This document shows, piece after piece, positions 12,801 through 24,800 of a stretch of DNA of 64,000 bases. Source of the DNA: Aplysia californica (taxonomy: Eukaryota > Mollusca > Gastropoda > Aplysiida > Aplysiidae); assembly GCF_000002075.1 (NCBI RefSeq), contig NW_004797350.1, positions 80,358-144,357 on the forward strand, given 5' to 3'. Numbering within the stretch: the stretch's first letter is position 1; every line of letters begins with the position of its first letter. The notes under the pieces were generated by a model. It saw only the letters and a list, made by a program, of their open reading frames with translations, did not search any database and was not told where the DNA came from. A program made the position numbers and the translations under genes.

Positions 12801-15800
12801 AAGAGAAAGTAAAAGTGAGAGATTTTGCACTTTTTATAAAATGACTGACTACAAGTTCAATCAAAAGGCACTGTACGACTTTTCTAACCTGAGTTGAGTC
12901 CTTTTTTCTCGACTTCTTTAAAGAATAGTTTTCCTCCCAGTCCAGTGCCAGTATATGGTCCAAATGGATCCACTTTCATTATGACAGACAATTTGTTTTT
13001 TAGTTTAATGTAATCAAACTTAACCTTCAGCGGATAACATGTTAGGATGTATATTTTGAAATGTACATAAATATTACATTATTTCATGCATAACCTTATG
13101 GCTGTCACTATATCGCTTAGTTTTTTTCCTTTTTTTTCAAAACTTTATTCAGCCTTCAAGAGGATCGGTAGAGACCCACTGCTTGGCTATGAGCAAAAAA
13201 ACTGGCTTTTGGTATGCTGAGAGATGTGATAGGCGCTTGTTTCCTCTGTGCGGTCCTCATGGTAAGGTCAAATTTACTGATATTAGCAAAGACTGTTGTG
13301 TTAAAATACAGTCAAACTGTAAGAGGGCCCCTCATATTCAAGGATAAAAGTGGCTGTCTCAGACTAGTGGCCATCTCACATATCATTATTTTGTTGCCGA
13401 AGCAAGGGAGGATTTGTGATGTGGTCCTTTGTACTGGTGATTGTCTTATACAGGTGGCCGTTAAAACAGGTTTGGCTGTGCTTTACTTCTCAGTTCTAAT
13501 TGCAGGATTGAAGGAATTGCCGTTTGCTGAGATCAGTAGATTTGTACTCACAAACATTGTTAGTTTACTTAACAATTGCATCTCTTAGTCATGTTGTTCC
13601 CTTATATTCTCAGTTATACAGCTGGAAGCAGATACAGCTGGAAGCAGCTGAAATGACACTTCTGTATGGTCACCCAATTTTGTCTTATCAGATTTGACAA
13701 GTCATACATATATAGTTTAGATCAGCAAGACCATCAAACAGTAATTGATGAGTTGAAAGAGAACATATTGCAAATCAAATACACAAGTCATTCACCGCGT
13801 TCAAAAAGGGATACATGAACGCTTGTGATTTAAAGGAAAACATGTCGAGCACAACATTTTAAGTTTGTCTTTTCCATTACCATTTTAATGTAACCTTTGA
13901 TGTCAAATATTAGTGTAAGAGATTTTTGCTTTGATGCGGAAATGAGAAGTCATGTTCTTGAGCTTGTGTTACAAATGTTCTGCATTAATGTTTTACGTCT
14001 ATATTTGTGCGAGTGCGTGGAGAAAGGTCCCAGTTGTCGGAAATTTTGGATGTTGAAATAAAGGCATATTCTTGTTGTAAATTCAATTTAACCTTTGGTA
14101 AAGCACAACATGTTGCAAATGTATCTAATACAAAATGTTTAGACATAAGGTATTATAAAATCCTCTGAATATGTTATTAAGAAATGATTGATCATGTGTT
14201 TCATGATGGAACTAAATTCTTGACCAGGTATTACTTTTTTGGCCTTTCCACCCTGTTGCTCAAAAATAGCTTTCACGACAAACCGAGAACTAATTTCTCC
14301 AGGTACACACAGACATTTATTTTTCAAGAGTCGATTTTTGGTGCTTTAAAAAAGTTACCATTTCAGTATGTTTGGTTCAATTTTTTTTAAAACGTTGGTC
14401 TACGGTCTGTCTGAAGAGTTGAATAATGATGATATCAAAGTTCTGATTTAAATGCTCTATAATTATTTAGTTAAGTTATTTGATTTTTTGTAGCAGATCG
14501 TTTTTGTGCCCCTCCCCCCTGCAAAACCCCTGCAATAATGTCAATGTATAGCTCACCATCATTGTCTTTCTCACCCTACTCAAGGGTATAGGCCACGAAC
14601 AAACATTTTCAACCTTTCTCTGTCCTGGGCTAGCCTCTTGATGTTATTCTATGTCTTCCCACTTTTCTGTACCTCAATTTCTATGATTCTTCGCCAGGTT
14701 CCACGCGGTCTTCCCCTTGATATCTTCCCCTTTGGATTCCAATCCTACACTTTCTTTGTTATGCAGCTGCCTGACGTCATGAGAGTATGTCCAATCCATC
14801 GCCACCGTCTTCTTCCTACCTCATCTCTGACTGGGATCTGTCTTGTTTTCCGTAACTCTTCCTCGTTGGTGACTCTGTCTGTCCATCTGATCCTTAGTAA
14901 TTTTCTCAGACACCTGTTCAAGGAAACTTGGATCCTCTTTATGCAAGTTTGTGAGGCGTTCCATTTCTCACATCCATAAAACAGGACTGACTTCACATTT
15001 AAATTGAAAATCCCCAACTTTGTTCGAAATTAGATATCTCTTGTCTTCCAAATCCTATCCAAAGATGTGAAAGCAGCCTGTGCTTTTCCAATGTGGGACT
15101 TTATAATGTTAAGCTACTCTGCAGTATTTCTTGTGAATAACGTGATGGTGCACTTTTCAGGGAATCCAAACAAAATCCTCTTGTTTACCAAATGTGTTTT
15201 TACTTTTTTTTAATGGTCAAAGAAATTGTTTCACCTTTGTCTTTTGTCACACTATAGAGGGTGTGAAACCCACGATCTTCACTCCACCATTCCCCATCCC
15301 TGGCCCCACCACCCTGGAGAAGATCAAGGAACAGCTACACAAACATGGCGCAGAGGTAAACCCAATTCAAATGTCTTTTGGATCATTCCATGAAAAGTGA
15401 CTCGTAAAGCAAGGATGATAACTTGCTAAATAAGATCTAAGAAGGGATAGATTCATCTTTAGTGCAGTAAGAGGGGGGGGGGGGGGATTTTAGGGGTTAC
15501 ATTTTTTTTTGGTACAAAAATGTTGCATCTGACAAAAACGGTGTAAAGAAAGGCTCTATCACTGCTTAGCATTTTCGCAGCAGGTCATCATCTTCGTGCA
15601 ACGTGTGTTGCTTTTCAAGGAATGGTCTCATCTGTCAGTTGACCAAACAACAGGCTCTTGTTTGTAGGTAGCATACATCATATTTATCTAGAAATTGAAT
15701 ATTTTTTTACCATCTTACTTGAGATGTCCTAATGATATAACAATTTTTAGAGATGCATCTATCACAATCTGTTTTGTTTTCATGTTGCATTGATTTGTAA

Positions 15801-18800
15801 AATTTTGATTGGTTGAAACAATGCATATCAGTGAACCTTAACAGTGCATACTTGTCATTTGTTAGAATTTTTATCAGTGATTTATATGAGTATTTAATTC
15901 TATTTTAAAACATTCTCTTTTAATTAAACATTAACATACGGTGCATTACTTCAGTTGACTCACAGTATCCCCTTGTAGTTTACACTCATAATAAATCAAA
16001 GCCCAGCAAAATCATCTTATCTATAATCAAACTGTGTGGTGTTTACCTTCTATTCGATCATTCATTTCTACTCAGTGAGATGTTATTTTATGAAATAGGT
16101 CTCACATGTGGGGACAGCAGTCTAGTGGTTACGGTTCTTCTTCTTCTTCTTCTTCTTCTTCTTCTTCTTCTTCTTCTTCTTCTTCTTCTCCTCCTCCTCC
16201 TCCTCCTCCTCCTCCTCCTTCTCCTCCTCCTCCTGCTCCTCCTCCTCCTCCTCCTCCTCCTCCTCCTCCTCCTCCTCCTCCTCCTCCTCCACCTCCTCCT
16301 CCTCCTCCTCCTCCTCCTCCTCCTCCTTCTCCTCCTCCTCCTCCTCCTTCTTCTTTTTCGTCTTCTTCTTCCTCTTCTTCTACCTCTCCTTCTGTTTCTT
16401 CTTCTGCTGCTTCTTCTTCTTCTGCTTCTTCTTCTGCTTCTTCTCCTGCTCCTGCTCCTGCTCCTGCTCCGGTTCCTGCTCCTGCTCATGCTCCTGCTCC
16501 TGCTCCTGCTCCTGCGGCACTGCATCTGAAAACCAGCTTTCGCCATATATCTTTGTCCTCTGCTTTCCTCAGATTGCCACCCATCGTCTTTCCAGTCCAC
16601 TATGTAATGTTGTCCTTTCATCTTCTTCTCTGCCTTCCTCTCTTTCTCTTTCCTTGTATGGTTCCTTGTAGGGTTGTTTTGGCAAGTCCTGTGGATCTTG
16701 TGATATGCCCATACCATTTTAATTTTCATCTTTTCACTGTGGTCAGTAGATCTTCATGCTGTCCTACTGTGGTCAGTAGATCTTCAGGCTGCCCTACTGC
16801 GTAGGTGATTCTGTTTCGTACATCAGCATTTGAAACGTGGTCTTTGTACGAGATGTCAAGGAGTCTGTGGTACCGTCTCATTTCTGTTGTCTGAATCTTT
16901 TCTCTAAATCTGCTGTACACGACTCGCAGGCGTATAAAAATATTGAGATGACCAGTGGGCGCATTAGTCTGAATTTTGAGTTGGGCGTGATGTTTCTGTC
17001 CCTCCAAATAGGCTTCAGTTTTGACAGCGCAGCTGTTGTTTGCGCGATTCTGGGGAGAATTTCTGGTCTTGAGCCTTCATATGAGACGATTGATTCAAGG
17101 TATTTGAAGCTGTTGGCGGTCTCAAATTTCTCGCCCCTGACTTTAATGTCCGCTTTGATGCCATTGGTGTTATTTGTCATTTGCTTGGTTATCTTGGCAC
17201 TGATCTCCGTTCCGTAGGCGGCTGAGGTTGTGTCCAGCCGCTCCACTAGTGTGGCGAGCTCCTGGTCTTCTCCGGCTATTCATCGGAAAAACGCAAGTTT
17301 GTTATTGTCCTGCCTCCAATACTGATTGTTCCATTGTAGTCTTCCAGTGTGTCAGTCATGATTCGTTCTAGGAAGATTTTGAAAAGAGTGGGAGCAAACA
17401 GCCTTGCCTCACCCCGACCCTTGTCCTGAACCAATCCCCCAAGCTGCCATAAAGGTAGACTGCGCTGGAGATACAGTTGTTGTATGACGTTGATCAGGTT
17501 GGCGTTCATATTATAGGTTGCATCTGACAAAAACAGGCCACTGACTCATAAAAGTGTGGTTGTGAGTTCAGGGGTTCGAGCTGCAGGCCAAATACAGTGT
17601 CCTTGCTGAAAGGCACTTTACATCGATTTTTCTCACTTCGCCCAGGTGGAAATGGGTACCCAGCTACAGACAGCGAAATATCTTGTCAGTATGTTGGGCT
17701 TCCCAGGAAGTTTAGATTGTTTCAGAATGCTGTCAGGTTTGCTGGGTAACGGTATAGATTGTAAAATGCATAGAGCTTCCTGCTGAGCAGGAATTTGCGC
17801 TAAACAAATGATATCTTTTATTATTATAACAGGATCAGAGTTTTAGGGACGTTTGTGATGCTGAAAACTTAGATGTGAAATTGGTGGCATGCAAGGGAGG
17901 AATAGCCTATCGGATACCAAGAGTTAATGGGTGTTCTTTTTATTTTTTAACAGGCTTACCTCTGTGATGAACCTGTTGAGATCAGGTGCCGTGCTAAGAA
18001 TGAACTGACGGATCAGTGGGTGACTGACACGACCCAGGAAGGTGCCACCCTGAGCTGCAAGAAGACGGATATTTCTTGTAAAGGGGGACAGGGCTTGGAT
18101 TGCAGCACATTTGAAGCTGAATTCCTCTGTCCAGAACGTGAGTGATGAGATCCGTTTCTGTGAGCAGTAGTGTGCTCTTTATTGTGAGCTTAGCTAGAGT
18201 TCTTTGACACTTCTGTCCAGAATCACATAATATTATAAATAGAAGAGGTGTGCCGACAAAATGATTTACTTCTCGTCCTCCACAAGAAATAGAGATTTTT
18301 CCCAAAAATCAACACGCGGGTGAAATTTGTAGATTTTCTATTGATGCCATATTCTTTCAGTACAACATGCCTTTTATTATTCCATACTTATAAATTGTAA
18401 AAGCCTCACCTATGTGTGTGACATATTTGTTTCCTTAGGGCTCGAATCTGAGAAGTAACTAATTTTGTCTACATGCTTCACGTATTGTGTACTGAAGCAT
18501 GAAAAAAGACTCTTTTTGTTTTGTGAATAATCTTTTTTTTTCTTTGTCGTGCGTGGAATGCACATTGTTTGCACGTCTGATATCTTATTTGCATATTCAG
18601 AAAGGTTTCTCGTAAAGTAATCAGAACTATGAAGAAAGATAAAAAGAACAACCACAGGTAGTGAGCATTTGTAGATGATGAGTCACCTGATCAGAAATAC
18701 GGGCTATGGAATTGGTAACAATGAACGTATACTAAAAATGATACGCCTAGCATGATTGTGTTCTTATTGTCTTAATTGTCTAATTCTAACATATTCTTTG

Positions 18801-21800
18801 CTCTTTGTATTTGACTTGGATGGTTTGTGCCTTCCAATATCCATTAAACAGTCAGTCTGATGTCGCGCAAGAACTGTGCAGTTCGCTTCAACTCTGAGAA
18901 ACTGCCATAGAGCTTTCTCTCAAGAGGAGCCACATTCTGCCACAACTGTGTACGAAGGGTGACATAGCGCGGGCAGTGCTGAAGGATATGGTTGGCATCC
19001 TCTTGGTCGTGTCCACATTCAAAGATCGCTGACTCTCCCACTTTTAATTTGGTGTGCATATGGTGATTGAGTCTGTTGTGGCCACAACGGAGTCTAAAGA
19101 TTGTGACATGGTCTGCTCTATTTAGTATGTAGTATGGGTCATGTCTGTTGTGTTTAGGGTGGGACCTTTTCCATCTGTTTCTTAAGGCAGATTTTATTAG
19201 TGTTTTTGACTCCTGAGACATCCATGCCATCTTCAATCTGTGTCATTTTGGCTCCTTCTTTTGCTACGTCGTCTGCTTTCTCATTTCCATGAATGCCACA
19301 CTGACTTGATATCCACTGCAGAGTTGTGTTGGCTTGGGAGTTTAGATCACATAGGAGTGAAAGGAGTTGTCGTATTTGAGCTGTTTGTGGCTTTTGGAGA
19401 GCTTGTAGGACAGATTTGGCATATGTGAGGATGATGGTGATTTTTGGTGATTCAAGATATAATCTGTTTTAAACTGCATTTGATCAAATGTTATTTGAAT
19501 TGAAAAGAAAAACAACCCAATACATTGGCTATAGAATTAAGGAAAAAATTAGTATACCTTGAAAAAAAAAATGTTTCATGTTATGAATTTCATACTTATT
19601 CCCAGCCGAGGATCAGTGTAAGGAATTGGCTGCTCTTGGCGCAACAGCATGTGAAGGGGGGCAGATATGTCAGCCGTCAAACAACCACTACATCTGTAAA
19701 TGCCCAACTGATAAGGTCTTCAGTAAGATTGGCCAAGCCTGCGTCAGTACGTATAAAAGATGACACTGCTTTTGTGGATATAGTCTAGTTATTTGTCTTG
19801 GACTTTAAACAGACTCCTTGACATTATTATTACTCGTACCATCCCAAGCTCTCACAATTTCACAATTTTCTGATGTGTAGTGTTTTGCAGCATGTTAGGT
19901 GAATGTCAGTTTTCTCCCATGCTTCATTTCTACTAACAATATTAAATATTGTCAAAAAATATGTTGAAGCTGGTGAACTTTCCTTACAATCAAATATACT
20001 CTTTAGCAAAATTGTTTTTTTAAGTCATGTCTTTTAGATTCTAGTTGAATGCATTGCAGCTGGAGAAGACATCATTTTTTAAAGTTTTAATTTTCTTATA
20101 TTTTGTTTTCAGCTCACTGTGGCGAGTGTGTTGCTTCAGGGGACCCACATTACATTGATTACAATGGCAACAAATTTGACTTTCAGGGCGAGTGCAGGTG
20201 AGTTGATACACATAATGTCTGTGCTCTTTTATGAGTTGAGTGTGTATTTGATAAAAAGTTGGTGTATTGATAGGTATGCTGTTTTATATTGTACCAGTCA
20301 AAAGTAGTGCTGTGATTTTTTTTCCTTAGTTGTAATTCTATGAAAGGTGAAAAGTCTATGTTGAATTTTGGGCAGGCTGAATCTTATGCCTTCAACTGAA
20401 GTTCATTGTATGGATGCCTAATACGAAAGGGGAATTAATCATTAGACAAAGAATCTGTTGCACTTATTGCATTATATTCAACAGGTACAAGTTTTCTGGT
20501 GTCTGTGAAAAGGACAAAGATGGTGAATCGATGAACTATGACGTTTACACAAAGAACAAAGCATGTGGAGTAAGACAGGGAGTTTCCTGTATCAGTCAGG
20601 TTGATATTCATCTAAGGAACATGCAAGTGATAAGAAATGGTGCAAAGACTAAGGAGAATTTCGAATTCAAAGTTGCTGTTCGTGCCAGGAGTTTTAGGGT
20701 AAGCATTACAAATGTTTCAACACATTTAACTAATGTTTGTATTTTGTTGTTGTTATATTTTGTTGTTTTCTTTTGAATCCTTATTAGACTCAGCGTGAGT
20801 AATTTTGATCCTCGCTATGTTTTTAGCTCTTACTTGTGTTCATATTTTAGTGTTATTTGGATTCCCCCCCCCCCCTCTTCTCTTTGTACAAAATTTGTGT
20901 GGCCTAATTTTTGTTGAATGTTTGCAAAGAATTTTATGTCAATGATAGATTCTATTTTTTGTTCTCCCCAAACTTTCAAATCACAATATTACAGTCAAAA
21001 TTACAAAGTTCTATCTAACATTGTAAACTGTTTTGGGTTATTAAGACCATGAGGTTAGAAAACGTATGTGCTTGGCCTTCTTACTTTGTTAAATATGTTA
21101 AAATGGAAAGACTTTAATAAAAAGAAATAGAGTTGGATTATCAAATATCAAGTACTTTTCACAAGACTGAACTTTTTCATTATATGTATACAGAAAGTTG
21201 AAATAATAAAAATGCTCTTCTCCTTTAAATTGAGAAAATTTGTTTATAATCATTGAGAATACATGCTCTGATTTCCATTTTGCACCACATTTGATGTTGT
21301 TTTCATGTCTTTTCAGCTCTTCTGCAGAGGCCCCAAATAATGATACAAGTTTTTTTTAAAAATCTCTGTAAGCTCACCGATCAGAGATTGTCGGCATAAC
21401 ACAACTTTTCTATTTTTTTCTACACAAAAGTAAAGACTGAAATTACTTCTAATACACAGGCTAAGAAAAATAGAAAGGAATAAAGGTTTGTTTCAACTTT
21501 CTGCACCCTTAAAAAGACGAAACTGGTTTAGAAATGGGAAAACAGTGTTATCATGAGCTTTTCTTGCGGCTGTCATAATACATAATACATGTGTGACCTC
21601 ATAATGAAATTAGGCATTCCTCGAAATAATGAAATAAAAAATAAAAAACTAACACTTTTCCTACTGTTAGGCTATTTTTATCAATTAAAAAAATCTTTTA
21701 TGTCCGTACAAAAACATATTTCTGTGCAGATTTTAATGGAAAATATAGAATATAGTCAACAACAAAAAATGTAAATTTGCAGTTTCCTGAGACATTCAAA

Positions 21801-24800
21801 CTTTAGAATTCGCCAAACTTTGCTGATCATTATCTCGCTAATTGTACCCCAGACACCTGGCAAGCCCTACCTCTCTCCTGGTACAATAACTCGTGAGTTA
21901 AAAAAAACCTCCAAAGCAGTGAGACCCAAAGCTTTCTTTTACATCCCCACAGTTGAACGGCAAAGTGATCAAGCAGACAAGTTATGGAGAACTTGGAGTG
22001 TACAAGACCAGAGTGAAACCAAACTACTTCAGCCTGATTGTGCCGAAGCTGGAAATGACAGTGACGCTAAGCTGGAACAAACTCACTGTGAAGGCACCTA
22101 CCTCTTTTGTTGGCAAAATGTGTGGTTTGTGTGGCGACTGCGACGATGCAGAGACTTTCCGTCTCAGAAATGGCACAAACGTGAACATACCTAAATGGAG
22201 AGATCGTTGGAGTCGTGCAGCTATGGCGCCGTTGGGGCAAGATTGGGTTGTTCCAGATCCAGAAGCTGTCGATGAAATGTAAGATGGTTGTTAATTAACC
22301 CTTTCACTATCGATGTACTAAACCCGACCTCTTGAAATATTTACAAATTGTATTTGCTTAATTTGTGGTATCGGTTGCATGTGTGTGGGAAATATTTTTA
22401 TTTAAATTCAAATTCTAAACGTTGAAATAAGAAAACGAAAAGATACACAATGGAGATACAATTTTCAAAGAATAATTATGCAGCTTTTTATCTCGCCTGA
22501 AAAATGCTTCTTTCAGGTCTCAACACAATTGAACAGCTTGTTCTCTATGACCACTTTTTAAAATTGAGACCCTGAGGGTTGTGTTCTGAGATTGTTTTAT
22601 TTTCTTTAATGAATCCTTGTCTATTTTAATCCCGATCAAATGAGATACTGTCTATAATATCTGTGCCTACAGCTTTAAGAACTAACATGATACCATGCGG
22701 AGTCCTGAAACCTGTAAGCTATCTCTCGTGTCTGTGACTTACAACTCAACAATAGTGGATGATCGGAGAAGACCCAGGTCTAAGCTTTCAGCTTTATTCT
22801 ACAAGTGATCCTGCAAGTAGAGCTATTTGAATATTATCGAAAAGATTAGAAACTGAGTTATACCATTTGAAAGCCTTATTTAGACTTCTCATTAGTCCCC
22901 CCCCCCCCCCCCCCCGCCCTGACCTCCTCTCATTACAGATGCGACACACCTGTGGAACCTGAGGGTGAGTGCACTAAAGAGATGGAGGATAAACTGGCAG
23001 CGGACGACATGTGTGGCATTTTCTATGATGAGACTGGACCTCTTGCTGACTGTTTTAGGGTAAGAGCTAATTTCAGGTAGTGCTAATACATTTTGTAAAT
23101 CAGTTCAGAGAAGAAGCAGCACAATTTCTATTGAGAAAGGAATGGATACTTTTCTTTGAAAGAACCACTCTGTAAATATGTAGGAATTGCTGGCTCGTAA
23201 GCTGTTATTAGTAATGTCTGTCTCAGCTGATTGTCTGTATCTGTGTTGGTTTTTGTTATCTTCGTTTTCATTTCTCTCTCTTTAGGTGTGGTGCTAGATC
23301 AAGATATGTCAATGAAATACCATGTATCCAATCTTTGTAAAAATCTATATCTCCAAATGAAGAAAATAGGGAGCATTAGAAAATATCTATCGGTTGGTGT
23401 CACCAAAACTTTAATAACATCACTTATATTGTCAAGGATTGATTATTTCAATTGCTTACTGGCTGGTGTACCTGATGAACAATTACAACAACTACAAAGA
23501 GTACAAAATATTGCTGCCAAAATAATTACTAAAAAACTAAAGCATGATCATGTGACTCCTATTTTAAAAGCATTGCACTGGCTCCCGGTGAAAGAGCGTA
23601 TCATATATAAAATCTGTTTAACTTGCTACAAGTGCTTAAATGATTTATCACCGGACTATCTAAAACAGTTTTAACACCCTATGTGCATCCTAGAACGCTC
23701 AGATCATCAAGTGACAAAACAACCCTTGTTAAGCCTAAAATAAATTACAAATCATATGGCCAACGCTCTTTTTCATATTTTGCCCCACTTGTTTGGAATA
23801 GGCTTCCAAAAACTATCAGAGAAGCAGAAAATCTAGAAATTTTAAAGAAGAAACTAAAAGCATTTCTATTTTCATCATATTTCGATTAGACAAAATCCAT
23901 CCAAGCTGTAGATCGTTGTGAGTCTGTATGTGCGCATGTGCATAATATGTACGTATATGTGTATGTGTGTATGTATGTGTGTGTGGTGCGTGCGTGAGTG
24001 AATATGTGTTTGCACGAGTATGTAACACTATGTACCTTTAAAATTGATTTGTAAATCCACAATATTTATCATGTTAACTAAGCGCATAGAGAATTGCATA
24101 AGTGGATATGCGCTATATAAATGCAATCCATTATTATTATTATTATTATTAATTCTGAGGCAGTATTCTGTGCATTGGTTGAACGTACACACAGCCCACC
24201 AGGAAGGTTGTCAGAACTCTTTTGTAGAACTTAAATTTATCGCTATGGGGCGGTTTTGAGGTTGATTTGTTGTGAAAATGACTGTCTGTGGCCACGTTCC
24301 GTTGGGACTGCTATGCATAAGTCCAAAACAACTTTAAGAAATATGAGGAGATATCAAAAAACAGTGTCCATTAGTATGGATGCGTGCTATGGAGAGGTGA
24401 CCGCTCGGGCAGGTTCAACTGCACTGAATATTTGTGTAAGCAAAACTGCAGCTTATTGTGGCACTTACAGGGCTAACAATCCTTACTCTGTTGTTGTCTC
24501 AACAGACTCCAGGCATGGACCTGGAAGAGCACTTTCATAATTGTGTTTTTGACGCCTGTTACCAGCCCGATCCGATGGAGTCTGTCTGTGTTTCTGTCCA
24601 AGGATTTGCCCAGATTTGCTTGACAAAGGGCGTGTACCTTGACTGGAGACGTGATGACTTCTGCCGTAAGTATAAAAGGACTTTTGTAATATGTATGGGA
24701 TGACTTCTGTCGTAATGCAAATAACCTTAGTACTGGTCAAACACTCTGCCTCTTAATTGATTCACTTCATGTTGGAAAAACTTATTTACTTTACTTAATT

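Larger units (their letters stand above)
16107..17830 (+). mobile_element. SINE-A copy split by a LINE insertion
   Basis: The tRNA-like head (CAGTCTAGTGGTTACGGTT) lies at 16107-16135. The remainder resumes at about 17535: GACTCATAA, a B-box-like GGGGTTCGAGC, AAGGCACTTTACATCGA, GGGTACCCAGCTACAGACAG, GCATAGAGCTTCCTGC and TGCGCTAAACAAATGATATC, ending in TTTTATTATTATAA. Joined, the two parts follow the order of the other SINE-A copies, so the LINE at 16136-17516 went into an existing SINE. Confidence 0.7.

Noticed and set aside
16080-16804. Long Leu-, Arg/Ser- or Pro-rich open frames
   Set aside because: They translate a CTT/CCT triplet tract (a LINE tail) and have no start context, domains or splice link to the gene.
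15522-17534. 18-base repeat as a normal target-site duplication of the LINE
   Set aside because: The LINE 3' end lies at 16136 inside a SINE, not at 15540, so the repeats do not bracket it.
17833-17953. Productive exon upstream of CysD exon 17954
   Set aside because: No donor in a compatible phase and a TGA soon after; kept only as a dead exon.
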